A DNA stretch of 32,630 nucleotides from Planctomycetota bacterium (GTDB lineage: Bacteria > Planctomycetota > UBA1135 > UBA2386). Positions 16,088-23,236 of this stretch are shown here, piece after piece. Under the pieces are notes generated by a model. That model was not told the origin of the DNA. It saw only the letters and a program-made list of their open reading frames with translations, and did not search any database. The position numbers were made by a program, and so were the translations under genes. How positions within the stretch are numbered: position 1 is the first letter of the stretch; every line of letters starts with the position of its first letter. The DNA is taken from contig BJHM01000022.1 in NCBI GenBank assembly GCA_014192625.1, forward strand, positions 1 to 32,630, read 5' to 3'.

Positions 16088-18162
16088 ACCAACGCTGGCT
16101 CTCAATCGTGTTGCTTGCCGCCGCCTGTGGTAGCGCTCCCAAACGCAGTCCCGAAGCATTCCCGGCACCTGATCCCGAGTCCGTGCAGCAACCGCAGCCG
16201 GGCAATGGCGAGCTGCCGTCGAAGGATGAAGCCCCGCTCGCAATCACGCAGCTGCCCAACAAACTGGCAACGGTGCAGCTGCAGCCGACCGCGGCCACCA
16301 ACACGACGGCGGAATTGGTCCTCGGTCTTGCAGTTGGCACGGCGACCGGCAAACAGGGCCTCAGCGACCTCGCCCTTGCCCTGCTGCTCACCAATGGTGA
16401 TGCCACAAAGGGCAGGACCTCGCTGCAGCGCACAATCACCGAACTCGGCGGCTCCATCGCCATCGAGCAAGGGCTGTTCAGCACCTGGCTCACCGTGCGC
16501 TTGCCGGCCGATCGATGGGGCAAAGCACTCACCGCGCTGGCGCAGGCACTTGTCGAGCCAGCACCTGGCCGCAGCCAACTCGAACGCCTGCAGCGCGAGC
16601 ATCTAGCGGCAACCATTGCCTCAGTCTCGCAGGACACCTCGCGGGTCGTGGCGCAACGACTGCTCCTTGGCGATGCCGGCACGAGCGAACATCTTGCCGC
16701 GCTGTTCGACCGCGACGCGGGCGAAGCATTGCTCTTCCATGCGCGCAACTTTCGTCCGGAGGCAACCGTGATCGGCCTGCGCGTGCCAGCCGACATTGCG
16801 CAATGCAACGCAGCGGTGTCTGCGGCATTCGCCAGCTGGAACCCGCCAACAATAGCCTCCGCCCCAATCGAGACGGCGCCAAAGCGCGAACTCTTGGACC
16901 GGCTCTACTGGGCAACCGGCGATGCGCCATGCCGGGTGACGCTGATTTGCGGGCAACCCAGCCCGTTCACGGCGGACGCCGTGCTTTGCAGCGTGATGCT
17001 CAACTGCATGACGATGGACGGCATCGGTGGCCGCTTCGAACGCCTGCTGCAAGAAGCCGCCATCCGCGATCTCACGTGGACCTCAGACTTCTTGGGCTGC
17101 GGCGAGAGTTCTGCATTGCTCTTGTCCACCACGACGACCCCAGAACGCGCGGCGCGTATCTGGCAGATTGCCCAGAACGCGCGACGTTCGCTGCGCGAAC
17201 TTCCGCCGACCGAGAGTGAACTGGTCCTCGCCCGCACACGCGCCCGCCTGACACTGCGCCGGGCAGAGACTGAGCCAGCAACTTCCCTCCGCACCCTGAT
17301 CACGCGCGCCCTAAACCAACAGAGCGAAACGCAACTGCAGGCAATGCTGCGCGAACTCGAGCAGAAAAGCGGCATTGATCCGCAAGCACTCGCCAAGCTG
17401 CAACTACCGCGAATGGCGATGATCGTGCTGGGCGGAACACCACCCGCCGAGGCAAAAGACGCGCAACGGATCGAATTGCTACCGAACAACCTTTTGACCC
17501 AGATGAGTGACGCTGGCAATGCCGCACTTCAAAGCGAAGCAAAGGCGTGGCTCGGCAAGTCGTTGGACGCAATCGGCGGCAAGGACCTCGTACTCAACTT
17601 GCAGGGCTTCATCACCGAAAGCCGCACGGTGGCCGAGCAAGCCCCACCGGTCGACGAAACCGTGCGCTGGAACACCGACCACACGGCCCACCGCGAACGA
17701 ACGGTGCTAGGCGCAACCATCGCAGCGGACTTTGCCGCACAATCGTGGACCGAGAGTTCGGGCGACACCAAAGTACAACTGACTCCGACGGAGGCCCACT
17801 GGCAACTATCCGAACTCGAACGCCACCCGCTGGCACTGCTCTATGCCTCGGCGTGCGGCACACTGAAGTTTCGCCTGCTCGCCAACCGCACCATCGAAGG
17901 AAGGGACTATGTCATGCTGGAGGCGGTCGGCGACCGCGAAGGCCGCCTGCGCATCGCGCTCGAAAGTCAGTCGGCGTTGATCCGCAGCGTCGAGACTTGG
18001 ACCACTTCTCCTCAGGGCACGCCGACCTGCTTCGTCGACACCTGGTCCGACCATCGCCCGATAAGTGGACTGCGCGTGCCTTTCCGCCGCGTCACCGTCG
18101 TGGATGATGGTCAAAGCCGCCGCGTGACAACCTTCTCCAAGGTGAGCTTGCTGCCCAAGTGA
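16072..18162 (+). CDS. M16-like probable lipoprotein without zinc motif (second of a pair)
   Basis: A 696-residue protein. The N-terminus (LSIVLLAAAC, Cys19) looks like a lipoprotein signal, although Ala at -3 is not ideal. A Pro/Gln-rich linker precedes an M16 domain. The site GLSDLALALLLTNGD matches the GLAHFLEHMLFKGT element, but the zinc ligands are D99, L102 and A103 instead of His, Glu and His. A second M16-like half follows (about 290-470, DGIGGRFERLLQE). The C-terminal region, about 500-696, is an extra beta-rich domain absent from ordinary M16 proteins. Together with the overlapping upstream gene it forms a pair in which neither subunit has the metal site, so a binding or chaperone role is more likely than proteolysis. 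Confidence 0.75.
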   Translation: MEKPLNQRWLSIVLLAAACGSAPKRSPEAFPAPDPESVQQPQPGNGELPSKDEAPLAITQLPNKLATVQLQPTAATNTTAELVLGLAVGTATGKQGLSDLALALLLTNGDATKGRTSLQRTITELGGSIAIEQGLFSTWLTVRLPADRWGKALTALAQALVEPAPGRSQLERLQREHLAATIASVSQDTSRVVAQRLLLGDAGTSEHLAALFDRDAGEALLFHARNFRPEATVIGLRVPADIAQCNAAVSAAFASWNPPTIASAPIETAPKRELLDRLYWATGDAPCRVTLICGQPSPFTADAVLCSVMLNCMTMDGIGGRFERLLQEAAIRDLTWTSDFLGCGESSALLLSTTTTPERAARIWQIAQNARRSLRELPPTESELVLARTRARLTLRRAETEPATSLRTLITRALNQQSETQLQAMLRELEQKSGIDPQALAKLQLPRMAMIVLGGTPPAEAKDAQRIELLPNNLLTQMSDAGNAALQSEAKAWLGKSLDAIGGKDLVLNLQGFITESRTVAEQAPPVDETVRWNTDHTAHRERTVLGATIAADFAAQSWTESSGDTKVQLTPTEAHWQLSELERHPLALLYASACGTLKFRLLANRTIEGRDYVMLEAVGDREGRLRIALESQSALIRSVETWTTSPQGTPTCFVDTWSDHRPISGLRVPFRRVTVVDDGQSRRVTTFSKVSLLPK

Positions 18163-18228
18163 TCGCCAGCGTGGATCCAAAAAGCGGATACCTCGCGCGG
18201 ATCACCCGTCAGCGGTCCCCGTCAGCGA

Positions 18229-19401
18229 TCAGCGCTTGGCACCAAACCGCGCGACCAAACCGGCATAGAACATATGCTCGCCGTGAATGTCTTCAAAGAT
18301 GCTCACCGACGGCCGGCTCTCGTTGTTGACGTAGGAATACCAGGCGTTCACCGAGAACATGTCACTGAGATGCAGCCAGGCGTCGCAGCCACCACCGTAG
18401 AAAAACTGCTCGTCCGTGTTGAGGCCGTTTTCCGTCAGGATGCTCGTGTATTGCCCCTGCACAAATGGCGCCAACGAGACTGAATCGCCGAACAGGATCC
18501 GAAAGCGCAACTGCGCATCAAGCCAGCGACTGCCTTGTAGATGCTGCGTCTCGTATTCCACGACGCGATCCTTGTCATCAACCATGATCCCGGTCGCAAA
18601 GACCTCCCAGGTGCAATCGGTGGACTGCGGGATAAACCACTCCAACCGCGCGCGACCACGATAGACGTTCTTCGGCAGGTCGCTGAGGAACAGCTCGGAG
18701 CCAAACTGGCCCACGCTGTCGTTCCACTCGTTCTCGATGATGAGCGAGATGCAAAACCCCTCCAGCGGCAAGCCGCTGCGCCGATCCAGCTGCGTCGTAC
18801 GCTGCTCTATGTAAGACCTAAAGCCGTACGCGTTGTAATCATCCGGCACCGTGTAAGTGGAGCTCGTGGCATCGTCCGTGCTAAACTGGTAAAGGCGATA
18901 ATAAGAGCCGACCTCAATGAACAATTTCTCCGCAACCTCACGGCCGACACCCAGGTAGGCCTCGTAATCACGGCCGGCATACTGGCCGGTCGGGACGAAA
19001 TTCTGGTTGTCGTTGTAAAACCCTTCGCGATAGAAGGGCCAGATCTGCGCCTTTAGTTCAATGCGCGACACCGCGCCGTCGACGACGTCGCCGTCGCGGA
19101 CGCCCGCGTAGACCCCGTCGCGGCCGGCGTAGACATCCAATTGCCCCTTGCGTTCGCCGCCAAACTCCGCGTCGTGATAAAAGACGCTGCCGTCCGCGAC
19201 GATCTTGTCGCCCAGACCTGAATCCGCTGCATCGGCCGAATTGACTCCGGCAATGCTCCCCAAGGCACCAGCGCGCACTTGGATAAACTGCGAGTAGGGC
19301 ATCGGCTGGTTGCGGAACGTAGTCAGATCTTCATAAGTCTGCGCGCCAAGCGGCAACGTCAGAACTGACAGCCACAAAATGCGATTGCTCTTGGAGTTCA
19401 C
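18229..19401 (-). CDS. Probable outer-membrane beta-barrel protein, function unknown
   Basis: The 390-residue protein has alternating aromatic and polar strands throughout (for example GQLDVYAGRDGVYAGVRDG, IFIEVGSYYRLYQF-like stretches) and ends in a strand FYAGLVARFGAKR, consistent with an outer-membrane barrel of 14-16 strands. A signal peptide (NSKSNRILWLSVLTLPLGAQ) is placed at the N-terminus if the GTG at 19401 is the start; the frame is open to an ATG at 19467, but that would leave an atypical 22-residue leader. No Shine-Dalgarno decides. It is convergent with the M16-like pair and is not close enough to be coupled to them. The specific family is not recognised. Confidence 0.65.
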   Translation of the reverse strand: MNSKSNRILWLSVLTLPLGAQTYEDLTTFRNQPMPYSQFIQVRAGALGSIAGVNSADAADSGLGDKIVADGSVFYHDAEFGGERKGQLDVYAGRDGVYAGVRDGDVVDGAVSRIELKAQIWPFYREGFYNDNQNFVPTGQYAGRDYEAYLGVGREVAEKLFIEVGSYYRLYQFSTDDATSSTYTVPDDYNAYGFRSYIEQRTTQLDRRSGLPLEGFCISLIIENEWNDSVGQFGSELFLSDLPKNVYRGRARLEWFIPQSTDCTWEVFATGIMVDDKDRVVEYETQHLQGSRWLDAQLRFRILFGDSVSLAPFVQGQYTSILTENGLNTDEQFFYGGGCDAWLHLSDMFSVNAWYSYVNNESRPSVSIFEDIHGEHMFYAGLVARFGAKR

Positions 19402-19584
19402 GGCATCAAACTTAGCCAACACCTGCCGCGGAAGAAACGAAGAGCCTGCTTTCACCAGAACATCCACTGCCGCTGTCGATCCGACGCCGCAAAACCACCT
19501 GCACTTGTGCCGCCTATTTCTCTAGTTGGCTACGTCCAGCGCAACAATAAGTAGTCCCAGCAGCAGCGGCGCGGGCCAACTGAA

Positions 19585-20598
19585 TCAGGCCGCCGCGTAG
19601 GCACTGAGCAGCGTCGCAATCTCCTGCTCGACCGGGAACCTGCGCTGAAAGTCTTCGCGAATGCGTACCCCAAGAGCGCCGGCGGCAGAGCGGTTGCGGC
19701 AGAGCGCCAGCACTTGCCGCACCATCTCGTCCTCGTCGGCAAAGAGCAATCCGGTTTCCTTGTGCCGGATCAGCTCGGTGTTGCCAGGCACCGCGGCGGC
19801 AACGACGGCGCGCCCCAAGGCACCCGCTTCCAGCAAGGTCGGCGCACAGCCCTCACTGAACGAAGTATTGAGCACGACATCGGCATCGAGATATGCAGCG
19901 CCCATCCGGTCCTTCGCCAGCGCCGGCAACACGCGCACCCCTGGCTCATTGGCCGTCTGTGCGCGCAAGCTCGCCGCATAGGCCGGATCCTGTTCTGGAC
20001 CGGCGATGATCAGCTCGACATCGGCACCGGCAGCGCGCAGCCTGCGCACCAGCGGCAGAGCGCGGAGCTGGCCCTTGATGGGCCGCAGCCCGCCGGGCAA
20101 GAATACCAAAAACCGCTGCCGTGGAATCCCGAGCGAGCGACGCAGGTCCGTGCCATCGACCAATAACCGCACCGCCGCGCGCGGCACAAAATCGATCTTG
20201 CCGATGGCCTCGGGCACGCACTGCTCGACCAACTGCACGGCTTCCTTGCTCGGCGCAAGCACGCGATGCGCACGCCGCAGCACTTCGCAGACCATCGGAC
20301 CATGGCGCGGATCCACCATTCGAGAATGAATGTCCTCGCCGCTTAGGGAGACCACCCACGGCATTCGCAGGCCGAGCAGTTGTATGCCCATCAACGCCGC
20401 ATCATGCGCGTGCACAATGTCCGGCTTGAATCGCCCGACAGTGCCAGCTAGGGACTGCTTGAGCTCACCTTCGCTCGTGCCACCAAACAGTTCACAGAGA
20501 TGCCCGCAACGCTGCAGCCCCTCGCGATACCGCGTGACAGTGGCCGCAGGACCGAGGCAGGTCTCAATCGGCGCGGGGGTCAGTAATAGGACTTTCAT
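19585..20598 (-). CDS. Family GT4 glycosyltransferase
   Basis: A GT-B fold retaining glycosyltransferase of 337 residues that would transfer a sugar from a nucleotide donor in the cytoplasm, probably for a surface polysaccharide or glycolipid. The N-terminal domain begins MKVLLLTPAPIE and contains the DIVHAHDA strand. The C-terminal donor-binding domain has the VFLPGGLRPIKGQ loop and the E-x7-E element SEGCAPTLLEAG near residue 248. The ATG at 20598 was preferred over 20619 because it starts the first beta-strand. A 72-bp internal piece (20000-20071) is duplicated at 12080-12151. It is followed closely upstream by the BtpA-like gene on the same strand, with about 54 bases between them. Confidence 0.88.
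   Translation of the reverse strand: MKVLLLTPAPIETCLGPAATVTRYREGLQRCGHLCELFGGTSEGELKQSLAGTVGRFKPDIVHAHDAALMGIQLLGLRMPWVVSLSGEDIHSRMVDPRHGPMVCEVLRRAHRVLAPSKEAVQLVEQCVPEAIGKIDFVPRAAVRLLVDGTDLRRSLGIPRQRFLVFLPGGLRPIKGQLRALPLVRRLRAAGADVELIIAGPEQDPAYAASLRAQTANEPGVRVLPALAKDRMGAAYLDADVVLNTSFSEGCAPTLLEAGALGRAVVAAAVPGNTELIRHKETGLLFADEDEMVRQVLALCRNRSAAGALGVRIREDFQRRFPVEQEIATLLSAYAAA
20000..20071 (-). repeat. Source copy of the 72-bp duplicated glycosyltransferase segment
   Basis: Internal part of the GT4 gene that matches 12080-12151 with one mismatch, in the same orientation and about 7.9 kb apart. It encodes the segment around RRLRAAGADVELIIAG. This copy is in frame within an intact gene, so it is the likely donor. 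Confidence 0.9.
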
Positions 20599-20652
20599 GT
20601 CGCAGCAGGATTTCGGCATCTCACCAGCAACAACCTGACTCTGCTACTTTGC

Positions 20653-21441
20653 TCAACGGCCGGCGCGACGCAGCGCGGCCACCAGCGCGCGCACGCGAAC
20701 CACATCGACGGGCGCCGTGACGCGGCCACCGCGTTTTACGAAGGTGCCCACGATGGCGCCATCGCAACGGGGCCACAGCGCCGCAGCATTGTCCGGCGTG
20801 AGGCCGGAGCCGAGCCAGATCGGAAAGCGACCAACCGCCGCACGCACCTTAGCCAAAAAAGCGACATCGACCGGGGCACCGGTGCGCGCGCCTGACAGGA
20901 CGATGCCCGAGGCTCCCGACCGCTCGGCCAAGTCCTTCGCACCAGTCGCCACATCGATCGGTTGCAGCGGCACCGCGTGCTTCACCAAAAAATCTGCGAG
21001 CACCTGGACGTCGCCACCGAGCTGCTTACGGAACGCGAGCACTCGCGCCGCCGATCCCTCGATCACCCCCTGGTCGGTCAAATACGCGCCACTAAAAACA
21101 TTGATTCGCACATAGCGGGCAGCAGCCACCACCGCCGCCGCCATTGCCGCAATCCCGTCGTTGCGAAGACAGTTGATCGCAATGGGCAAATCAAACCGCT
21201 CGCGCAAGGTGTTTGACACGACCGCGAGTGCGGCGGGGACATCGGGCGTGACAGGGTCATCGACGGTGCCCTTGTGGAACGGCACGTCGCCGAAGTTTTC
21301 CACCATGAGCCCATCGACGCCGCCCTTCACTAGTGCCGCAGCATCGGCAAGCGCATGGCGCATCACGTCCGCCATCCCCCGGTGGCGCGGCGCAGACGGC
21401 AGTGGGCGCAAGTGCACGACCCCAAACAAGCTCTTCAGCAT
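20653..21441 (-). CDS. BtpA/SgcQ family TIM-barrel protein
   Basis: A 262-residue predicted TIM barrel. Hallmarks are the start SLFGVVHLRPLPSAPRH, GVDGLMVENFGDVPF, the INxLRND element, YVRINVFSGAYLTDQG and the C-terminal IWLGSGLTPDN phosphate-binding segment. In cyanobacteria BtpA stabilises photosystem I, but homologues occur in many non-phototrophs, including SgcQ in a sugar operon, where the reaction is unknown. Nothing here indicates photosynthesis. The ATG at 21441 fits the family N-terminus; the longer frame to 21594 overlaps the divergent gene and lacks similarity. It may be co-transcribed with the downstream GT4 gene. Confidence 0.85.
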   Translation of the reverse strand: MLKSLFGVVHLRPLPSAPRHRGMADVMRHALADAAALVKGGVDGLMVENFGDVPFHKGTVDDPVTPDVPAALAVVSNTLRERFDLPIAINCLRNDGIAAMAAAVVAAARYVRINVFSGAYLTDQGVIEGSAARVLAFRKQLGGDVQVLADFLVKHAVPLQPIDVATGAKDLAERSGASGIVLSGARTGAPVDVAFLAKVRAAVGRFPIWLGSGLTPDNAAALWPRCDGAIVGTFVKRGGRVTAPVDVVRVRALVAALRRAGR

Positions 21442-21536
21442 CCGCGTAGTCTGCCGGACCGTTGACGACGGCGCCACGCGCGAGTCCTGATGACAAGCAC
21501 AGGCGCCGGAGCCTGCCGCAGAGTAGAACCTTCGCC

Positions 21537-22829
21537 GTGTCCCAAAAAGCCACCCACATCTGGACCACGCTATGGGTCGTACTCGCCCTTGCACTCGTGG
21601 TGCGAACCACCATCAGGCCTGATGAACGCGGCGTGATTCTTGACAGCCTGGAGTTTGGGCGGCGCTTTGCGCACGGCGAATACGTCTATGCAACAAAATC
21701 TGTGGGAAGCAATGCGCCATCGCAACCGCTGCATGCGCCATACCCACCAAGTTTTGGCATCCTGATGGCGCCGTTCGCACTAATCGAGGATCACTTTGGT
21801 TTGCGCCCCGCGCGCTGTGCTTTTGGCCTACTACAGGTGGCCGCACTGGTCGTCATTTTTAGCGCCCTGCGTCGTTTGCCCACCGGCAGGTCGCCGCCAG
21901 ATCAAAGCCGGTTCAACTGGCTCGTATTAGCGACGCTTCTAACAGCGGCCAGGTTCGTGCTGCGGGACACGCACGGTGGCGGCGGCAACCTGATCAACCT
22001 TGCGATCTGCCTGCGCGCCTATGAGTCAGCAGAACGGGGACGACCGACTACAGCAGGATTGTGGCTTGGACTCTCGCTCCTGACAAAACCGACCCAGCTA
22101 CTCCTGCTGCCAGTGTTTTGGCTGCTAGGTCACAAAAGCGCTGTCGGATGGGCGCTTGCTACCATCAGCGGCGGCGTATTATTCAGCATCGCGCTCACCA
22201 ACGGCGATCTCAGCGCCTGGCAACGCTGGCTCAACGGCAGCATCGCATTTACCAGCCAGCAGGACCCTTTCGTCGTGCCTAGGTTTGGCTTCCCGCCGTT
22301 CGAGTGGATGAACCAATCGCTGCGCTGCGCCATGGCGCGCTGGCTCGGCACTGTGCCACCAGATTTCGCCAACCGCGTAAAACTCGGCGTGGTGCCCGGG
22401 TTTGGCCTTAGCGTGGCCGCCACCGCCTTTGCGACAAGGTTCCTCAGCATCGGCGCTACGCTGATACTCTTTTATAAAGCTGGCAAAGCAAAGAATGGCG
22501 CGGCCCACGCAAAAGTGATGGTCTTTTGCGCTGCGCTGATATTGTCGCTGGCACTATCGCCGCTATCATGGAAGGCACACCATGTGGCAATGCTCCCCTT
22601 GCTTTTTGCGTTGATCCGCAAAGCAACTGAGCAACGATCTTACGCCGCGCGCTGGCTGCTGGCCGCCTTCATCATTGGCTGCGCCCTTGGCAGGGAGATC
22701 CTAGGTGATGACATAGACGATTTAGGAAACAGCCTTTATATCGTATCAGCACTCGACTGCGCCTTCATCATTGGCTGCGATCATTGGCACCAAAGAAATT
22801 TCGACCTAGCCCAAAAAAATCGCCGGTAG
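21537..22829 (+). CDS. GT87-like polyprenyl-dependent membrane glycosyltransferase (DUF2029)
   Basis: A 430-residue polytopic membrane protein with roughly 9-10 hydrophobic helices, including the first at about residues 10-25 (WTTLWVVLALALVV). An early loop has the DSLEFGRRFAHGEYVY and YPPSFGILMAPF stretches common in GT-C fold mannosyltransferases of the GT87/DUF2029 type, which use lipid-linked sugars outside the inner membrane. The start is uncertain: a GTG at 21537 leaves room for promoters between the divergent genes, while the ATG at 21462 is only 20 bases from the btpA start. The last 242 bases of coding are repeated downstream. It is the last gene of the GC-rich region. Confidence 0.72.
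   Translation: MSQKATHIWTTLWVVLALALVVRTTIRPDERGVILDSLEFGRRFAHGEYVYATKSVGSNAPSQPLHAPYPPSFGILMAPFALIEDHFGLRPARCAFGLLQVAALVVIFSALRRLPTGRSPPDQSRFNWLVLATLLTAARFVLRDTHGGGGNLINLAICLRAYESAERGRPTTAGLWLGLSLLTKPTQLLLLPVFWLLGHKSAVGWALATISGGVLFSIALTNGDLSAWQRWLNGSIAFTSQQDPFVVPRFGFPPFEWMNQSLRCAMARWLGTVPPDFANRVKLGVVPGFGLSVAATAFATRFLSIGATLILFYKAGKAKNGAAHAKVMVFCAALILSLALSPLSWKAHHVAMLPLLFALIRKATEQRSYAARWLLAAFIIGCALGREILGDDIDDLGNSLYIVSALDCAFIIGCDHWHQRNFDLAQKNRR
22572..22813 (+). repeat. Direct repeat, copy 1 (3' end of the GT87-like gene)
   Basis: Bases 22572-22813 recur at 22865-23106 (offset 293) with two mismatches in 242 bases. This copy is inside the intact glycosyltransferase gene and codes for its last ~80 residues before the final LAQKNRR. 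Confidence 0.95.
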
Positions 22830-22864
22830 AGACATCGATCAATAAATAATGTGATCCCAATAAA

Positions 22865-23106
22865 AAGGCACATCATGTGGCGATGCTCCCCTTGCTTTTT
22901 GCGTTGATCCGCAAAGCAACTGAGCAACGATCTTACGCCGCGCGCTGGCTGCTGGCCGCCTTCATCATTGGCTGCGCCCTTGGCAGGGAGATCCTAGGTG
23001 ATGACATAGACGATTTAGGAAACAGCCTTTATATCGTATCAGCACTCGACTGCGCCTTCATCATTGGCTGCGATCATTGGCACCAAAGAAATTTCGACCT
23101 AGCCCA
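22865..23106 (+). pseudogene. Duplicated 3' fragment of the GT87-like gene
   Basis: The second copy of the 242-base direct repeat. It preserves the reading frame (an ATG at 22877 begins MAMLPLLFAL..) and continues a few codons beyond the repeat to TAA, but it encodes only a membrane-helix tail with no N-terminal catalytic loops. It is best read as a gene fragment. It stands at the point where base composition changes into the copper-oxidase island, so it may mark how the island entered. Confidence 0.85.
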
Positions 23107-23211
23107 GCAATAACCGAGTATAAAATGCTTCTCAATGGCAATAGAGTATCATGAAATTAGCGATCTATTTGGTCATATGTCGTATATAGCATTGTGCTAG
23201 CATTCTCTCTA

Positions 23212-23220
23212 CCCCCCCCC
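23212..23220. repeat. Run of nine C just upstream of the large multicopper oxidase gene
   Basis: A (C)9 tract preceded by tctctct lies 16 bases before the ATG at 23237, in the position of the leader or ribosome-binding region. No Shine-Dalgarno is visible. Homopolymers of this length can slip. Confidence 0.8.
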
Positions 23221-23236
23221 ACTCGATAGCTTTTTT

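Noticed and set aside
20653-21441. Evidence for photosynthesis from the BtpA-like gene
   Set aside because: BtpA/SgcQ homologues are widespread in non-phototrophs and no photosynthesis gene is nearby.
22572-23106. Insertion sequence ends
   Set aside because: The repeat is direct, contains glycosyltransferase coding sequence, and no transposase or terminal inverted repeat is present.
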